From positions 768,501 to 832,500 of the forward strand of contig NC_011830.1 in the NCBI RefSeq assembly GCF_000021925.1: a DNA stretch of 64,000 nucleotides, written 5' to 3'. Each line of letters opens with the position of its first letter. Positions within the stretch are counted from its first letter, which is position 1. Below the pieces are notes generated by a model. That model worked only from the letters and a program-made list of their open reading frames with translations, searched no databases and was not told the DNA's origin. The position numbers and the translations under genes are program-made. This DNA is from Desulfitobacterium hafniense DCB-2 (GTDB taxonomy: Bacteria; Bacillota; Desulfitobacteriia; Desulfitobacteriales; Desulfitobacteriaceae). Positions 43,804-51,743 of the stretch are shown here, one piece after another.

Positions 43804-43848
43804 GCCTGAGCCCCATAAAGCTGCATAACTGCCAGTGCCTGAGCCCCA
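43804..43848 (+). repeat. 12-bp direct repeat upstream of rplM
   Basis: GCCTGAGCCCCA occurs at 43804-43815 and 43837-43848, about 50-90 bases before rplM. It lies where an L13-binding autoregulatory leader is found in Firmicutes, but I could not fold a convincing match. Confidence 0.45.
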
Positions 43849-43894
43849 CGAAGCAGATCGGACTGAAATACGGATAATTGATGGAGGGAAACTT

Positions 43895-44326
43895 ATGTCC
43901 ACGTTCTTTGCGAAAGCGAATGCGGTGGAGCGTAAATGGTATGTCATTGACGCTGCAGGCCTTCCTTTGGGTCGTTTAGCTACTGAAGCTGCTCGCATCC
44001 TTAGAGGTAAACATAAACCAACTTTTACTCCTAATGTTGACACAGGAGATCATGTGATCATCATTAATGCAGAAAAAGTTGTTTTGACCGGTAATAAATT
44101 GGATCAAAAAATGTATCGCCGTCACTCCGGCTATCCTGGTGGTTTGAAAGAAACCCCTTACAGAAAGCTGATGCAAAACATGCCTGAAAGAGCTGTTGAG
44201 CATGCCGTAAAAGGAATGCTTCCTCATAACAAGCTGGGTGCCCAGATGTATACGAAGCTGAAAGTATATCGTGACGAAAATCATCCGCATCAAGCGCAAC
44301 AACCCGAAGTTTGGACCATTCAATAA
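43895..44326 (+). CDS. rplM: 50S ribosomal protein L13
   Basis: 143 residues from ATG 43895 after GGAGGG. The family blocks KWYVIDAAGLPLGRLAT, GDHVIIINAEK and GMLPHNKLG are all present. Paired with rpsI 21 bases downstream, the usual order. Confidence 0.97.
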   Translation: MSTFFAKANAVERKWYVIDAAGLPLGRLATEAARILRGKHKPTFTPNVDTGDHVIIINAEKVVLTGNKLDQKMYRRHSGYPGGLKETPYRKLMQNMPERAVEHAVKGMLPHNKLGAQMYTKLKVYRDENHPHQAQQPEVWTIQ

Positions 44327-44347
44327 ACGGGAAGGAGGAAGTAAAAC

Positions 44348-44743
44348 ATGGCTGCACAATTACAATACCAAGGTACCGGACGCCGTAAAAACGCGGTGGC
44401 TCGTGTACGTTTAATTCCTGGAGAAGGAAAAGTTACAATCAACAAGAGAGAGCTTGCTGAGTACTTCGGCAAGAAAACTCTGGAAATGATCGTTCAACAA
44501 CCGTTCGGGGTAACCGATACTGCTGGCAAATATGATGTAGTTGCTCTCGCTCATGGCGGCGGTACTACAGGACAGGCCGGAGCTCTCCGCCTCGGAATTG
44601 CCCGTGCACTTCTGAAAGCAGATCCCAGCTTGCGTCCAGCTCTCAAGCGTGCAGGGTTCCTCACCCGTGACCCACGTATGAAAGAGCGTCGTAAATACGG
44701 CTTGAAGAAAGCCCGTAAAGCTCCCCAATTCTCCAAGCGTTAA
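44348..44743 (+). CDS. rpsI: 30S ribosomal protein S9
   Basis: 131 residues. TGRRKNAVARVRL, GGGTTGQAGALRLGIARAL and the basic C-terminus RKYGLKKARKAPQFSKR are diagnostic. GAAGGAGGAA precedes the ATG. A strong terminator follows. Confidence 0.98.
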   Translation: MAAQLQYQGTGRRKNAVARVRLIPGEGKVTINKRELAEYFGKKTLEMIVQQPFGVTDTAGKYDVVALAHGGGTTGQAGALRLGIARALLKADPSLRPALKRAGFLTRDPRMKERRKYGLKKARKAPQFSKR

Positions 44744-44757
44744 TCGCGAAGTACAAA

Positions 44758-44792
44758 AATCCTCAAACCAGTGTGGTTTGGGGATTTTTTTT
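44758..44792 (+). terminator. Rho-independent terminator of rplM-rpsI
   Basis: Stem AATCCTCAAACCA / TGGTTTGGGGATT with a 3-base loop, then TTTTTT. Confidence 0.92.
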
Positions 44793-44883
44793 CTGCTTTA
44801 CAATGGCAGGAAGCCTGATAAGATTATTTTAATGAAGGTATTTATCTATGCTGGTGTAGGTTTAGAAAAGCGGGGGGTGCAGA

Positions 44884-45501
44884 GTGAAAGAGGATGATAT
44901 AGGCCTACTTATATTTTTGATTCTTATGTGTTTTATATTGAGTATGGCATGGATAGAAACACGCAGGAAGCATATCAACTATTATGGAAAGGAAAGGCCG
45001 GAATATCAAGGACGGACCAGACAAAACCTGACTAGAGAACCGAAAGCAATTGAATGCCCCGGTTGCGGGGCCAAGAATTTAGTCGCCCATTCTGTCGGCA
45101 AGTGTGATTTTTGCGACTCACTGCTGAATTATGAAACAGAGGCTGAATCACTGCCCGCCGGCTTTTATACCGTAGAGACTGATATCCCTGCAGATACGTG
45201 TATAGAAAAATATAAACCTTTGAACGGTTATGCCTGGGGAGTGATCATCTGCTTAGGGGTTATTGTATTTAAAGTTTTTCAGGCCTTCAAGGATGGCCAG
45301 GGAGCGGTTTATGTATATTTTATGTCAGTGCTCTTTGTACTATGTTTATTCGTTGCGAGCTTCATTGGCATATTTTACTCCCTTGCTAAATACAAGGACC
45401 ACCATTGTGAGTTAAATTGGGTTAAGCTTATGAAGAATATATATGTTTGGGGTTTTATCATCAGTTCAATTATTTTGTATACCGAACTATCTGTTTTTTA
45501 G
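44884..45501 (+). CDS. Membrane protein with zinc-ribbon motif
   Basis: 205 residues. N-terminal hydrophobic helix, then a zinc-ribbon-like CPGCG...CDFC (about 59-82), then two membrane spans and a further C-terminal one. No family recognised. GTG start at 44884. Confidence 0.7.
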   Translation: MKEDDIGLLIFLILMCFILSMAWIETRRKHINYYGKERPEYQGRTRQNLTREPKAIECPGCGAKNLVAHSVGKCDFCDSLLNYETEAESLPAGFYTVETDIPADTCIEKYKPLNGYAWGVIICLGVIVFKVFQAFKDGQGAVYVYFMSVLFVLCLFVASFIGIFYSLAKYKDHHCELNWVKLMKNIYVWGFIISSIILYTELSVF

Positions 45502-45559
45502 CGGACCATGCCGCGGCTAAGACGGCTATGGAGATAAGTAAACAATGCGAAATTTACAC

Positions 45560-46447
45560 TTAGCTGTTCAGAGTGCCTGGTTGTTTACCCTTATCTAATT
45601 TAAGCAGCAATCCTCCCAAAATAATAAGAAATGCACCGGATAATTGTATGACTGATAGTGTTTCTCCTAAAATTAAAAAAGCCAAGACTGTTGCTATGAC
45701 GGGTTCGATGTTGCTTAAAATTGAAGCTTGGCTTGCTCCTAATAGAGATACCCCTTTTTGATAGCAAAAAAGAGGTATGATTGTACTTAATATAGCTGTT
45801 CCAAGACCAACTATCCACATAGCCTGGAATGAATGACCCGCGAATATATTAACCGGTGGATAAATTACCATTGTAGCAAATAAGCAAACAACCGATGTAT
45901 AGGTTGAAATAGTCACCGGTTCCAGGGTTTTAGAAAGATACTGCCCGTTTATATTATATATTGCATAAAATATCGCTGATCCGATACCATATAAAATACC
46001 TAACATACTGATTTGATGCGTAGATGTATGTATGACATCTATAACCATTAAGCAACCTAAAAACGAAAGGAGTAACGTTAACGCCTTAACCAGCGATACT
46101 TTTTCTTTAAAAATCATGGTGGCCATAAGCACAACCATTAATGGGTATGTATAAAGCAATATATTTGTAACTGAGGCAGACATATGCTTTATAGCCAGTG
46201 TATAGCAATAGGAACTTCCAAAAAACACTAACCCTTGAACGACTAGTTTAGGCAGATCAGATTTATTCATATGGAGTCCTTTTTTGTTTACGAGCATTAT
46301 AAAACTCAGTAGGACACTGGCGATTAAAAACCGCAAAAACAACATGACCTCTGTAGTTAAACCTACATTATACCCATATTTTATGAATATGGGTAAGGCC
46401 GCAAAGCCTAAAGCTGCTAATACAATGAGTACATAACCATTTTTCAT
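45560..46447 (-). CDS. DMT-family (EamA) permease
   Basis: 295 residues with ten hydrophobic helices arranged as two EamA repeats. GEXLSxxQLxGAxLIxxG (GETLSVIQLSGAFLIILGG) stands at the end of the second repeat. Substrate unknown. Single gene, convergent with 44884. Confidence 0.88.
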   Translation of the reverse strand: MKNGYVLIVLAALGFAALPIFIKYGYNVGLTTEVMLFLRFLIASVLLSFIMLVNKKGLHMNKSDLPKLVVQGLVFFGSSYCYTLAIKHMSASVTNILLYTYPLMVVLMATMIFKEKVSLVKALTLLLSFLGCLMVIDVIHTSTHQISMLGILYGIGSAIFYAIYNINGQYLSKTLEPVTISTYTSVVCLFATMVIYPPVNIFAGHSFQAMWIVGLGTAILSTIIPLFCYQKGVSLLGASQASILSNIEPVIATVLAFLILGETLSVIQLSGAFLIILGGLLLKLDKGKQPGTLNS

Positions 46448-46619
46448 TATTTTTTATCCTCCAACTAGTCTGAAATAGGCTTTTCGATAGATAAAACCTT
46501 GTGCTTTTCTTAATTATAAAAGAAAACCAATCTGTACATATAATACCTATTGCCTATACTGGATATAATCTCGCTCTATAGAATAGTTCAGCCAAAACCT
46601 GTACTTTGAAGAATGGTTG

Positions 46620-46646
46620 CCTCAACCAAGCATGGTTGGGGTTTTT
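46620..46646 (+). terminator. Orphan terminator-like hairpin
   Basis: CCTCAACCA / TGGTTGGGG with a 4-base loop and GTTTTT. No plus-strand gene ends before it. The 320-base gap 46448-46767 otherwise holds only the blaI-type promoter. Confidence 0.5.
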
Positions 46647-46691
46647 GTTTTATGATCGTACGTCAAGTCAGTTAACCCCATAGATAACACA

Positions 46692-46736
46692 TTGACTTGA
46701 AGGTCTAATCGTGTTAGACTTTGCCTAGTCTAATGA
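46692..46736 (+). promoter_or_regulatory. Promoter and BlaI-type operator
   Basis: -35 TTGACT (46692-46697), 17-bp spacer, -10 TAGACT (46715-46720). The inverted repeat GTCTAA-N5-TTAGAC (46703-46719) covers the spacer and -10, and a further half-site TAGTCTAAT follows. The repressor encoded next would block this promoter. Confidence 0.7.
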
Positions 46737-46767
46737 TATTCGACCGTTGGCAAAGGAGGATCAGTCT

Positions 46768-47130
46768 ATGGAACAATATAAACTTGGGGAAATGGAGCAA
46801 AAATTTGCCGACCTGATTTGGCATCATGCCCCGATTCCCTCCGGGGAGCTTGTCAAGCTGTGCGAAAAGGAACTGAGCTGGAAGAAGTCCACCACCTATA
46901 CCATGCTCAAGCGGCTCTGCGACCGGGGGATATTTGAAAATCAAAAAGGCCGGGTCATAGCTCTGATGAGCAGGGAGGACTTCACAGCGGCACAGGGAGA
47001 GCAGTTTTTGAGTGAAACCTTCGGCGGTTCTCTGCCCCGGTTTTTTGCGGCATTCACCCGTAGAAACAAGTTAAGCGCCAAAGAAATTAATGAGCTGCAG
47101 CAGCTCATTGACCAGCATAAGGAGGAATAA
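46768..47130 (+). CDS. BlaI/MecI-family transcriptional repressor
   Basis: 120 residues from ATG 46768 (AAAGGAGG; a TTG at 46747 is less likely). Winged helix with the family pattern WKKSTTYTMLKRLCDRGI and a helical dimer tail. It represses its own operon until cleaved through its BlaR1-type partner, encoded two bases downstream. Confidence 0.9.
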   Translation: MEQYKLGEMEQKFADLIWHHAPIPSGELVKLCEKELSWKKSTTYTMLKRLCDRGIFENQKGRVIALMSREDFTAAQGEQFLSETFGGSLPRFFAAFTRRNKLSAKEINELQQLIDQHKEE

Positions 47131-47132
47131 CC

Positions 47133-49292
47133 ATGCAGGAGGAACTATTCTTAAAGGTACTTAATATGAGTATTACTGGAAGCGCTGTCATCCTGTGTGT
47201 AGTGCTCATGCGGTTCCTGCTCAGAAGGGCACCGAAGGTTTTTTCCTACGCCCTTTGGAGCGTGGTGCTGTTTCGCCTGGTTTGCCCTTTTTCTTTCGAG
47301 AGTGCCTTAAGTCTGCTGCCGGTGAACCCTGAACCGATTCCGCACCGCATTGTTTATGCCGCCGTACCTCAGATTCAGACAGGGATCACTGCGGTGGATC
47401 GGGTCGTCAGCTCGTCCCTGCCCGGAGCGACGCCTTATGCCAGCGTTAATCCTTTGCAGATCTGGGTCTTTTTGGGATCCTTGCTGTGGATAATGGGTAT
47501 TGCCGTTCTTTTGCTCTACAGCGTTTTTTCACTGCTGAGTTTAAAAAGGCGGCTGAAGGACGCCGTCCATGATAAGGAGAACATCTACCTCTGTGCCGGC
47601 CTGGATACCCCCTTTGTCATGGGGGTGCTTCGTCCCCGGATTTACTTGCCTGCCTCCCTTTCCGGCGCAGAGAAGGAGTATATCCTGCTCCATGAGCAGA
47701 CCCATATCCGCCGGTTTGATCATGTGGTCAAGATCCTGAGCTTTTTTGTGCTTTGCATCCATTGGTTCAATCCCCTGGTGTGGGCGGCTTTTTTCCTTTC
47801 CGGCAGAGATATGGAAATGTCCTGCGACGAGGCAGTGATCAGGAAGCTGGGTCATGAGGTGAAAAAGGACTATTCCTCATCCCTCCTTTCCCTGGCCACG
47901 GGCAGACCTATTGTGGGCGGCACCCCCCTGGCTTTTGGTGAAGGAGATACCAGAGGGAGGATTATGAATGTGCTCAACTATAAAAAGCCTGGCTTCCGGG
48001 TCCTGCTGTTCGCTTTTTTGGCTGTGTTCATTCTGGGTATGGGGATGATGGCCAATCCCAAAGCCGGGGAGAACTTCACCGCTGCTGTCTACCGTGTGGA
48101 TGAGATTCTCTACAGTGCCCCTCAGTATTCTTTTGGTTACACAAGGGACACCGCCCCTGAGTACAACATTTCTTCCGACTACGTGCTGTTTCGCAGGGAG
48201 ATTTCCGATCAGGACTGGGTCATGCTGGGCAGTCTCTATGAATACCCCCTCAGCCGTCAGGAGCAGTACGGACTCTTTGATCCGCTCAACAACAAAGCCC
48301 ACGAAAATCTGGACAAAGTGAAAACCATCTACCGGGCGGATCTTAAGGATGAAAACCAGACCCTTATCCTGGTGATGGAGCAAAAAAACGGCCATGTCCT
48401 CTTGGCTCACGGTTATGATCATCCCGGAAATCCCCGCGTCCGCTGGCTGTTTCATTTGGATAAGGTGGTTGAGCCTGATGCCAATGGGCAGGCCGGCCAG
48501 GTGAAGCCCCAGGATGATAGGGCTGCCGGCACCACAGAGGCGGAGCCTATGGCGAAGGAGCAGGACCCTCTGGAAAAGGCTGTCTCCGCTGCGATTCTCC
48601 AGCATAATAGGAGTGAGTATACAGGAGGAGATTTTTCCGCTCAAGCCCACACTACTTTGGCTACTGAGACTGGGGAGTCGGTGACAGGCATCGGCACGGT
48701 CACGGTATATGCTATGGCCCTTTATATGGAGTTTGGATACCGTGGAGGTGGACTCTCTGAAACGGGAGGCAGCCACATGCCGGTTGCCCTTACTTTTGAA
48801 GTAGAAGACAAGAATACCTACAGGCTGATGGAATACTGGACGCCTCAGAACGGCGCCGGTTATGGGCCTTCCATCCGTGAAAAGTTTCCGGAGAAGATCG
48901 CCGGAGGCGCTCTGGACACGCAAAAATATATCCAGGCTCACGCCATGGCCTGTTATGAGCAGGCCATAGCCCACGGCCAGGTGGATGTTGGCGGCGAGAT
49001 CGCCGGACTGATCGAGACCATCTGTTCCTCCCCGGCTCATATGTCCAATCCCGGAGCCTATATAGATGCTCATCCCCTTGAGTACCGCACTCTGGTCTAC
49101 TATGGCAGCTATACCCTGGAGTATTGCTTTGACCTCTTTGCCCAAGGCGGGCAGAGGGGACTGGAGGGTCACATCATGGCCGCCGCCTGCCGGGATATTA
49201 TGATGGCCAAGGGTGCATCCTTTGACGATATGCTCTACAACACCGGCCAGGATTGGTATGACAGCATCAAGGACTGGGCTGTTCCTTCATAA
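47133..49292 (+). CDS. BlaR1-like M56 metallopeptidase sensor
   Basis: 719 residues. N-terminal membrane helices and a cytoplasmic M56 zinc protease domain with LHEQTHIRRFDH (HExxH form, about 187). Another span follows at about 290-308, then a ~410-residue extracellular part. That part lacks the SxxK/SxN/KTG motifs of a penicillin-binding sensor, so the signal is probably not a beta-lactam. No beta-lactamase gene is nearby. It ends its operon. Confidence 0.88.
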   Translation: MQEELFLKVLNMSITGSAVILCVVLMRFLLRRAPKVFSYALWSVVLFRLVCPFSFESALSLLPVNPEPIPHRIVYAAVPQIQTGITAVDRVVSSSLPGATPYASVNPLQIWVFLGSLLWIMGIAVLLLYSVFSLLSLKRRLKDAVHDKENIYLCAGLDTPFVMGVLRPRIYLPASLSGAEKEYILLHEQTHIRRFDHVVKILSFFVLCIHWFNPLVWAAFFLSGRDMEMSCDEAVIRKLGHEVKKDYSSSLLSLATGRPIVGGTPLAFGEGDTRGRIMNVLNYKKPGFRVLLFAFLAVFILGMGMMANPKAGENFTAAVYRVDEILYSAPQYSFGYTRDTAPEYNISSDYVLFRREISDQDWVMLGSLYEYPLSRQEQYGLFDPLNNKAHENLDKVKTIYRADLKDENQTLILVMEQKNGHVLLAHGYDHPGNPRVRWLFHLDKVVEPDANGQAGQVKPQDDRAAGTTEAEPMAKEQDPLEKAVSAAILQHNRSEYTGGDFSAQAHTTLATETGESVTGIGTVTVYAMALYMEFGYRGGGLSETGGSHMPVALTFEVEDKNTYRLMEYWTPQNGAGYGPSIREKFPEKIAGGALDTQKYIQAHAMACYEQAIAHGQVDVGGEIAGLIETICSSPAHMSNPGAYIDAHPLEYRTLVYYGSYTLEYCFDLFAQGGQRGLEGHIMAAACRDIMMAKGASFDDMLYNTGQDWYDSIKDWAVPS

Positions 49293-49392
49293 AACACTGA
49301 CCAAACCGCCATGCTGCGCCGAGAACAAATGAATTCCGGGAGCCCAGGAAAAGATGCATTTGTTAGTACGGATTAAGAATCGGAGAATTTAT

Positions 49393-49436
49393 TTAGTGTA
49401 TACTAAACGAGCCGGGAGTCTGGCCATTTTTATAAT
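49393..49436 (+). promoter_or_regulatory. Dehalobox palindrome at the 3' end of cprT
   Basis: TTAGTGTATACTAA at 49393-49406 (half-sites perfect) with TATAAT at 49431-49436 on the plus strand, 31.5 bp from the centre. If active, it would drive RNA antisense to cprT. Confidence 0.4.
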
Positions 49437-50328
49437 TCCATTCCAAAAGCAGTCTGGCGACTTTTTTCTCGATGAGATGTTGGCCGATAGCTTCTTCGTC
49501 AGGGAATGGGGTATGACGTTTTTTCTCTTCCTGAATCTCGTCAGGGGTGACGCCGATAGCTTCCAGACGGGCGATTTCATCTAAAACTAATTGGCGTAAG
49601 ATGGTTTTCTGAGTAAGGAGCCGGCAATCTTCATAAAAATACTCATCATCCTCAGACAGAAGGGAGGACATCATGGTTAGATTTTCTGAGGATATCATAC
49701 GCTGACGGGTCTCCGCCAGGGTATCTGCATAGGCTTTTTGAAATTCTTCTTCATCAAATTCGTACTCAGATTGGGCGAGGATTGTTTCGAAAATCAGCTC
49801 CAGCTTATTTTCAGCAATGACCTGGCTCCAGTTCGCGGTGATAATACTGCGCAGATTGTTCTTAAGCTCTTCCATACCGGAGACCCTAGGGTCAATCTGT
49901 TTGGCAATTTCGTCGGAAAATTCCAGTTGCCGGCTATGATTGATGACCTCTAAAACCTCGGCGTCAAAGGTCACGGTTTTACCCCTGATCCGCTGCAAAG
50001 GGGCGCTTTCAGGAAAGAGGATGTCCATTTTAAAAGGATCTCCCGCTTTGCAGTGAATGACTTGTTTAAATTGTTCCAGCATAGAGGGATCTCCTACCGT
50101 ATATTTAAAGTTTGAGTTGGCCAGCTCAGGTACAAAGATGCCGTCACACACGGGATTAAGGGTTATGATCACCTCATCCCCGAACTCGGCGGGCTTATTC
50201 TTTTTAGACCATTCATTTAATAGTTTTAAGGTGGATTCAATAACAGCCCGGTTCAAATCATCTTCAGTAAATTCAGGGAGTGGTTTGAGGTTCAGTTCCT
50301 TATAGGGACCCATGAGAAATTTGTGCAT
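49393..50328 (-). CDS. cprT: CprT trigger-factor-like chaperone
   Basis: 311 residues from ATG 50328 (HKFLMGPYKELNL, in line with the two paralogues; the ATG at 50340 touches AAAGG). FKBP-like domain then helical C-terminal domain. It is the first gene of the canonical cpr cluster, divergent from cprK as described for Desulfitobacterium. CprT aids folding of CprA by binding its Tat leader. A dehalobox palindrome overlaps its last codons. Confidence 0.92.
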   Translation of the reverse strand: MHKFLMGPYKELNLKPLPEFTEDDLNRAVIESTLKLLNEWSKKNKPAEFGDEVIITLNPVCDGIFVPELANSNFKYTVGDPSMLEQFKQVIHCKAGDPFKMDILFPESAPLQRIRGKTVTFDAEVLEVINHSRQLEFSDEIAKQIDPRVSGMEELKNNLRSIITANWSQVIAENKLELIFETILAQSEYEFDEEEFQKAYADTLAETRQRMISSENLTMMSSLLSEDDEYFYEDCRLLTQKTILRQLVLDEIARLEAIGVTPDEIQEEKKRHTPFPDEEAIGQHLIEKKVARLLLEWNYKNGQTPGSFSIH

Positions 50329-50380
50329 GGCAAAGTTCATCCTTTCACAAGATAAGAGTTTGTCTGGCGTTCTAACTGAG

Positions 50381-50422
50381 ATTATAGCAGTCTTTATGCT
50401 CCGAAATGTTAATGTGCAATAA
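50381..50422 (-). promoter_or_regulatory. Dehalobox promoter of cprT
   Basis: Minus strand: TTATTGCACATTAA (50422-50409) and a perfect -10 TATAAT (50386-50381), 29.5 bp from centre. Confidence 0.8.
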
Positions 50423-50520
50423 GTTTAACGGTATAGTCAATATCACAAAGTGAAACGTGAAGTTACTGTCTGCAAAATAAAAGCATTTGATTTTAGAGAT
50501 AGAAAAGGGGATGGCTAAAA

Positions 50521-51219
50521 GTGTCTGTTGAAGGTTTGGGCAAGGATTTTTGTGGAGCAATTATTCCGGATAATTTTTTCCCCATAGAAAAACTGCGCAA
50601 TTATACACAGATGGGGCTGATCAGGGATTTTGCCAAAGGCAGTGCCGTCATCATGCCTGGTGAAGAAATCACCAGTATGATTTTTTTGGTGGAAGGAAAG
50701 ATCAAATTAGATATCATTTTTGAAGATGGAAGTGAAAAGCTTCTCTATTATGCCGGCGGCAATTCCCTGATCGGAAAATTATATCCTACGGGGAATAACA
50801 TTTATGCCACAGCTATGGAACCGACAAGGACATGCTGGTTTTCTGAAAAGAGCCTTAGAACTGTTTTTCGCACCGATGAAGATATGATATTTGAAATCTT
50901 TAAAAACTACCTTACCAAAGTGGCTTATTATGCGCGACAGGTTGCAGAGATGAATACCTATAACCCGACGATCAGAATCTTGAGGTTATTTTACGAGCTC
51001 TGTTCCTCTCAGGGAAAGCGGGTTGGCGATACTTATGAAATTACAATGCCTCTGTCCCAGAAGAGTATTGGGGAGATTACCGGTGTTCATCATGTCACAG
51101 TATCCAGAGTTCTGGCCTGTCTGAAAAGGGAAAATATTTTAGATAAGAAAAAGAATAAAATCATCGTTTACAACCTTGGAGAGCTTAAGCATCTCTCTGA
51201 ACAAACATCGTATTACTAG
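50521..51219 (+). CDS. cprK: CprK, halogenated-phenol-responsive transcription activator
   Basis: 232 residues from GTG 50521. I recognise the sequence as CprK of D. hafniense: SVEGLGKDFC places a Cys at residue 11, and further cysteines stand near 105-106 and 160, matching the residues discussed for CprK redox control. The sensor barrel binds chlorinated phenols such as 3-chloro-4-hydroxyphenylacetate. The helix-turn-helix IGEITGVHHVTVSRVLACL binds dehaloboxes. Its targets in this window should include the boxes at 50409, 51247 and 53290. Confidence 0.96.
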   Translation: MSVEGLGKDFCGAIIPDNFFPIEKLRNYTQMGLIRDFAKGSAVIMPGEEITSMIFLVEGKIKLDIIFEDGSEKLLYYAGGNSLIGKLYPTGNNIYATAMEPTRTCWFSEKSLRTVFRTDEDMIFEIFKNYLTKVAYYARQVAEMNTYNPTIRILRLFYELCSSQGKRVGDTYEITMPLSQKSIGEITGVHHVTVSRVLACLKRENILDKKKNKIIVYNLGELKHLSEQTSYY

Positions 51220-51246
51220 GAGCCTGCTTCAAAAAATATCTCCAAG

Positions 51247-51288
51247 TTAGTGCACTCTAAAAATCAGCTTCTTTTTATGTATTAGAAT
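51247..51288 (+). promoter_or_regulatory. Dehalobox promoter of cprZ-cprE
   Basis: TTAGTGCACTCTAA at 51247-51260 and -10 TAGAAT at 51283-51288, 29.5 bp from centre. Confidence 0.75.
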
Positions 51289-51329
51289 TTAAGGGAACCT
51301 ATCATGGACAGATACAGGAGGAATTGAAA

Positions 51330-51743
51330 TTGTCGAGCATCACCATTTTCCGGGAGATCATTTTAAAACAAATTGTCACTGAACAGGGTAAAGAAACCAG
51401 CCGGCGGGAATTGCGGGAACAGTTAGTGGCTTTGAACAATGAGCAGCTGGAGTTTGAAGAGAACAAGAAAAAAAACCTGACGGAGTTTTCCCTGAAAGGA
51501 GCGGAGGGAGCTCAGTTGGACAGGATCCGCCAAAAATTCGATGCCGAAGCTGCTGATTTTCACATCCGGCGGGATCAACTCAGAATGAATATGGATGCTC
51601 TGGAAGAACTGGCCGTCGGGGAGGAAGTGGTCATGGGTTCTGTTGAAGGGCCTTATGATTTGCAAGTCGGTGATGACTTAAATAGGGCAGTTAAAGCAGA
51701 GATCATTGTGAAAGACGGCATTGTTGTGGAGATAAGGCAATGA
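51330..51743 (+). CDS. cprZ: CprZ, coiled-coil protein (YlqD-like)
   Basis: 137 residues from TTG 51330, 8 bases after AGGAGG (TTG 51324 is too near that site); this also lines up with the 34228 start (SITIFREI / SISIFREI). Central charged coiled coil, C-terminal beta-rich end IVKDGIVVEIRQ. Part of the known cpr cluster; role not known. It overlaps cprE by four bases. Confidence 0.85.
   Translation: MSSITIFREIILKQIVTEQGKETSRRELREQLVALNNEQLEFEENKKKNLTEFSLKGAEGAQLDRIRQKFDAEAADFHIRRDQLRMNMDALEELAVGEEVVMGSVEGPYDLQVGDDLNRAVKAEIIVKDGIVVEIRQ

Noticed and set aside
43745..43894. L13 leader RNA
   Set aside because: Expected place before rplM, but I could not find a convincing fold; only a 12-bp direct repeat is reported.
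46620..46646. Terminator as evidence for a missed gene upstream
   Set aside because: No open frame with a ribosome site was seen between 46448 and 46620 on the plus strand; kept only as an orphan hairpin.
47877..49172. 431-codon minus-strand ORF inside the M56 peptidase gene
   Set aside because: Antisense to a clear BlaR1-like gene and without recognisable domains; mirror frame of a GC-rich gene.
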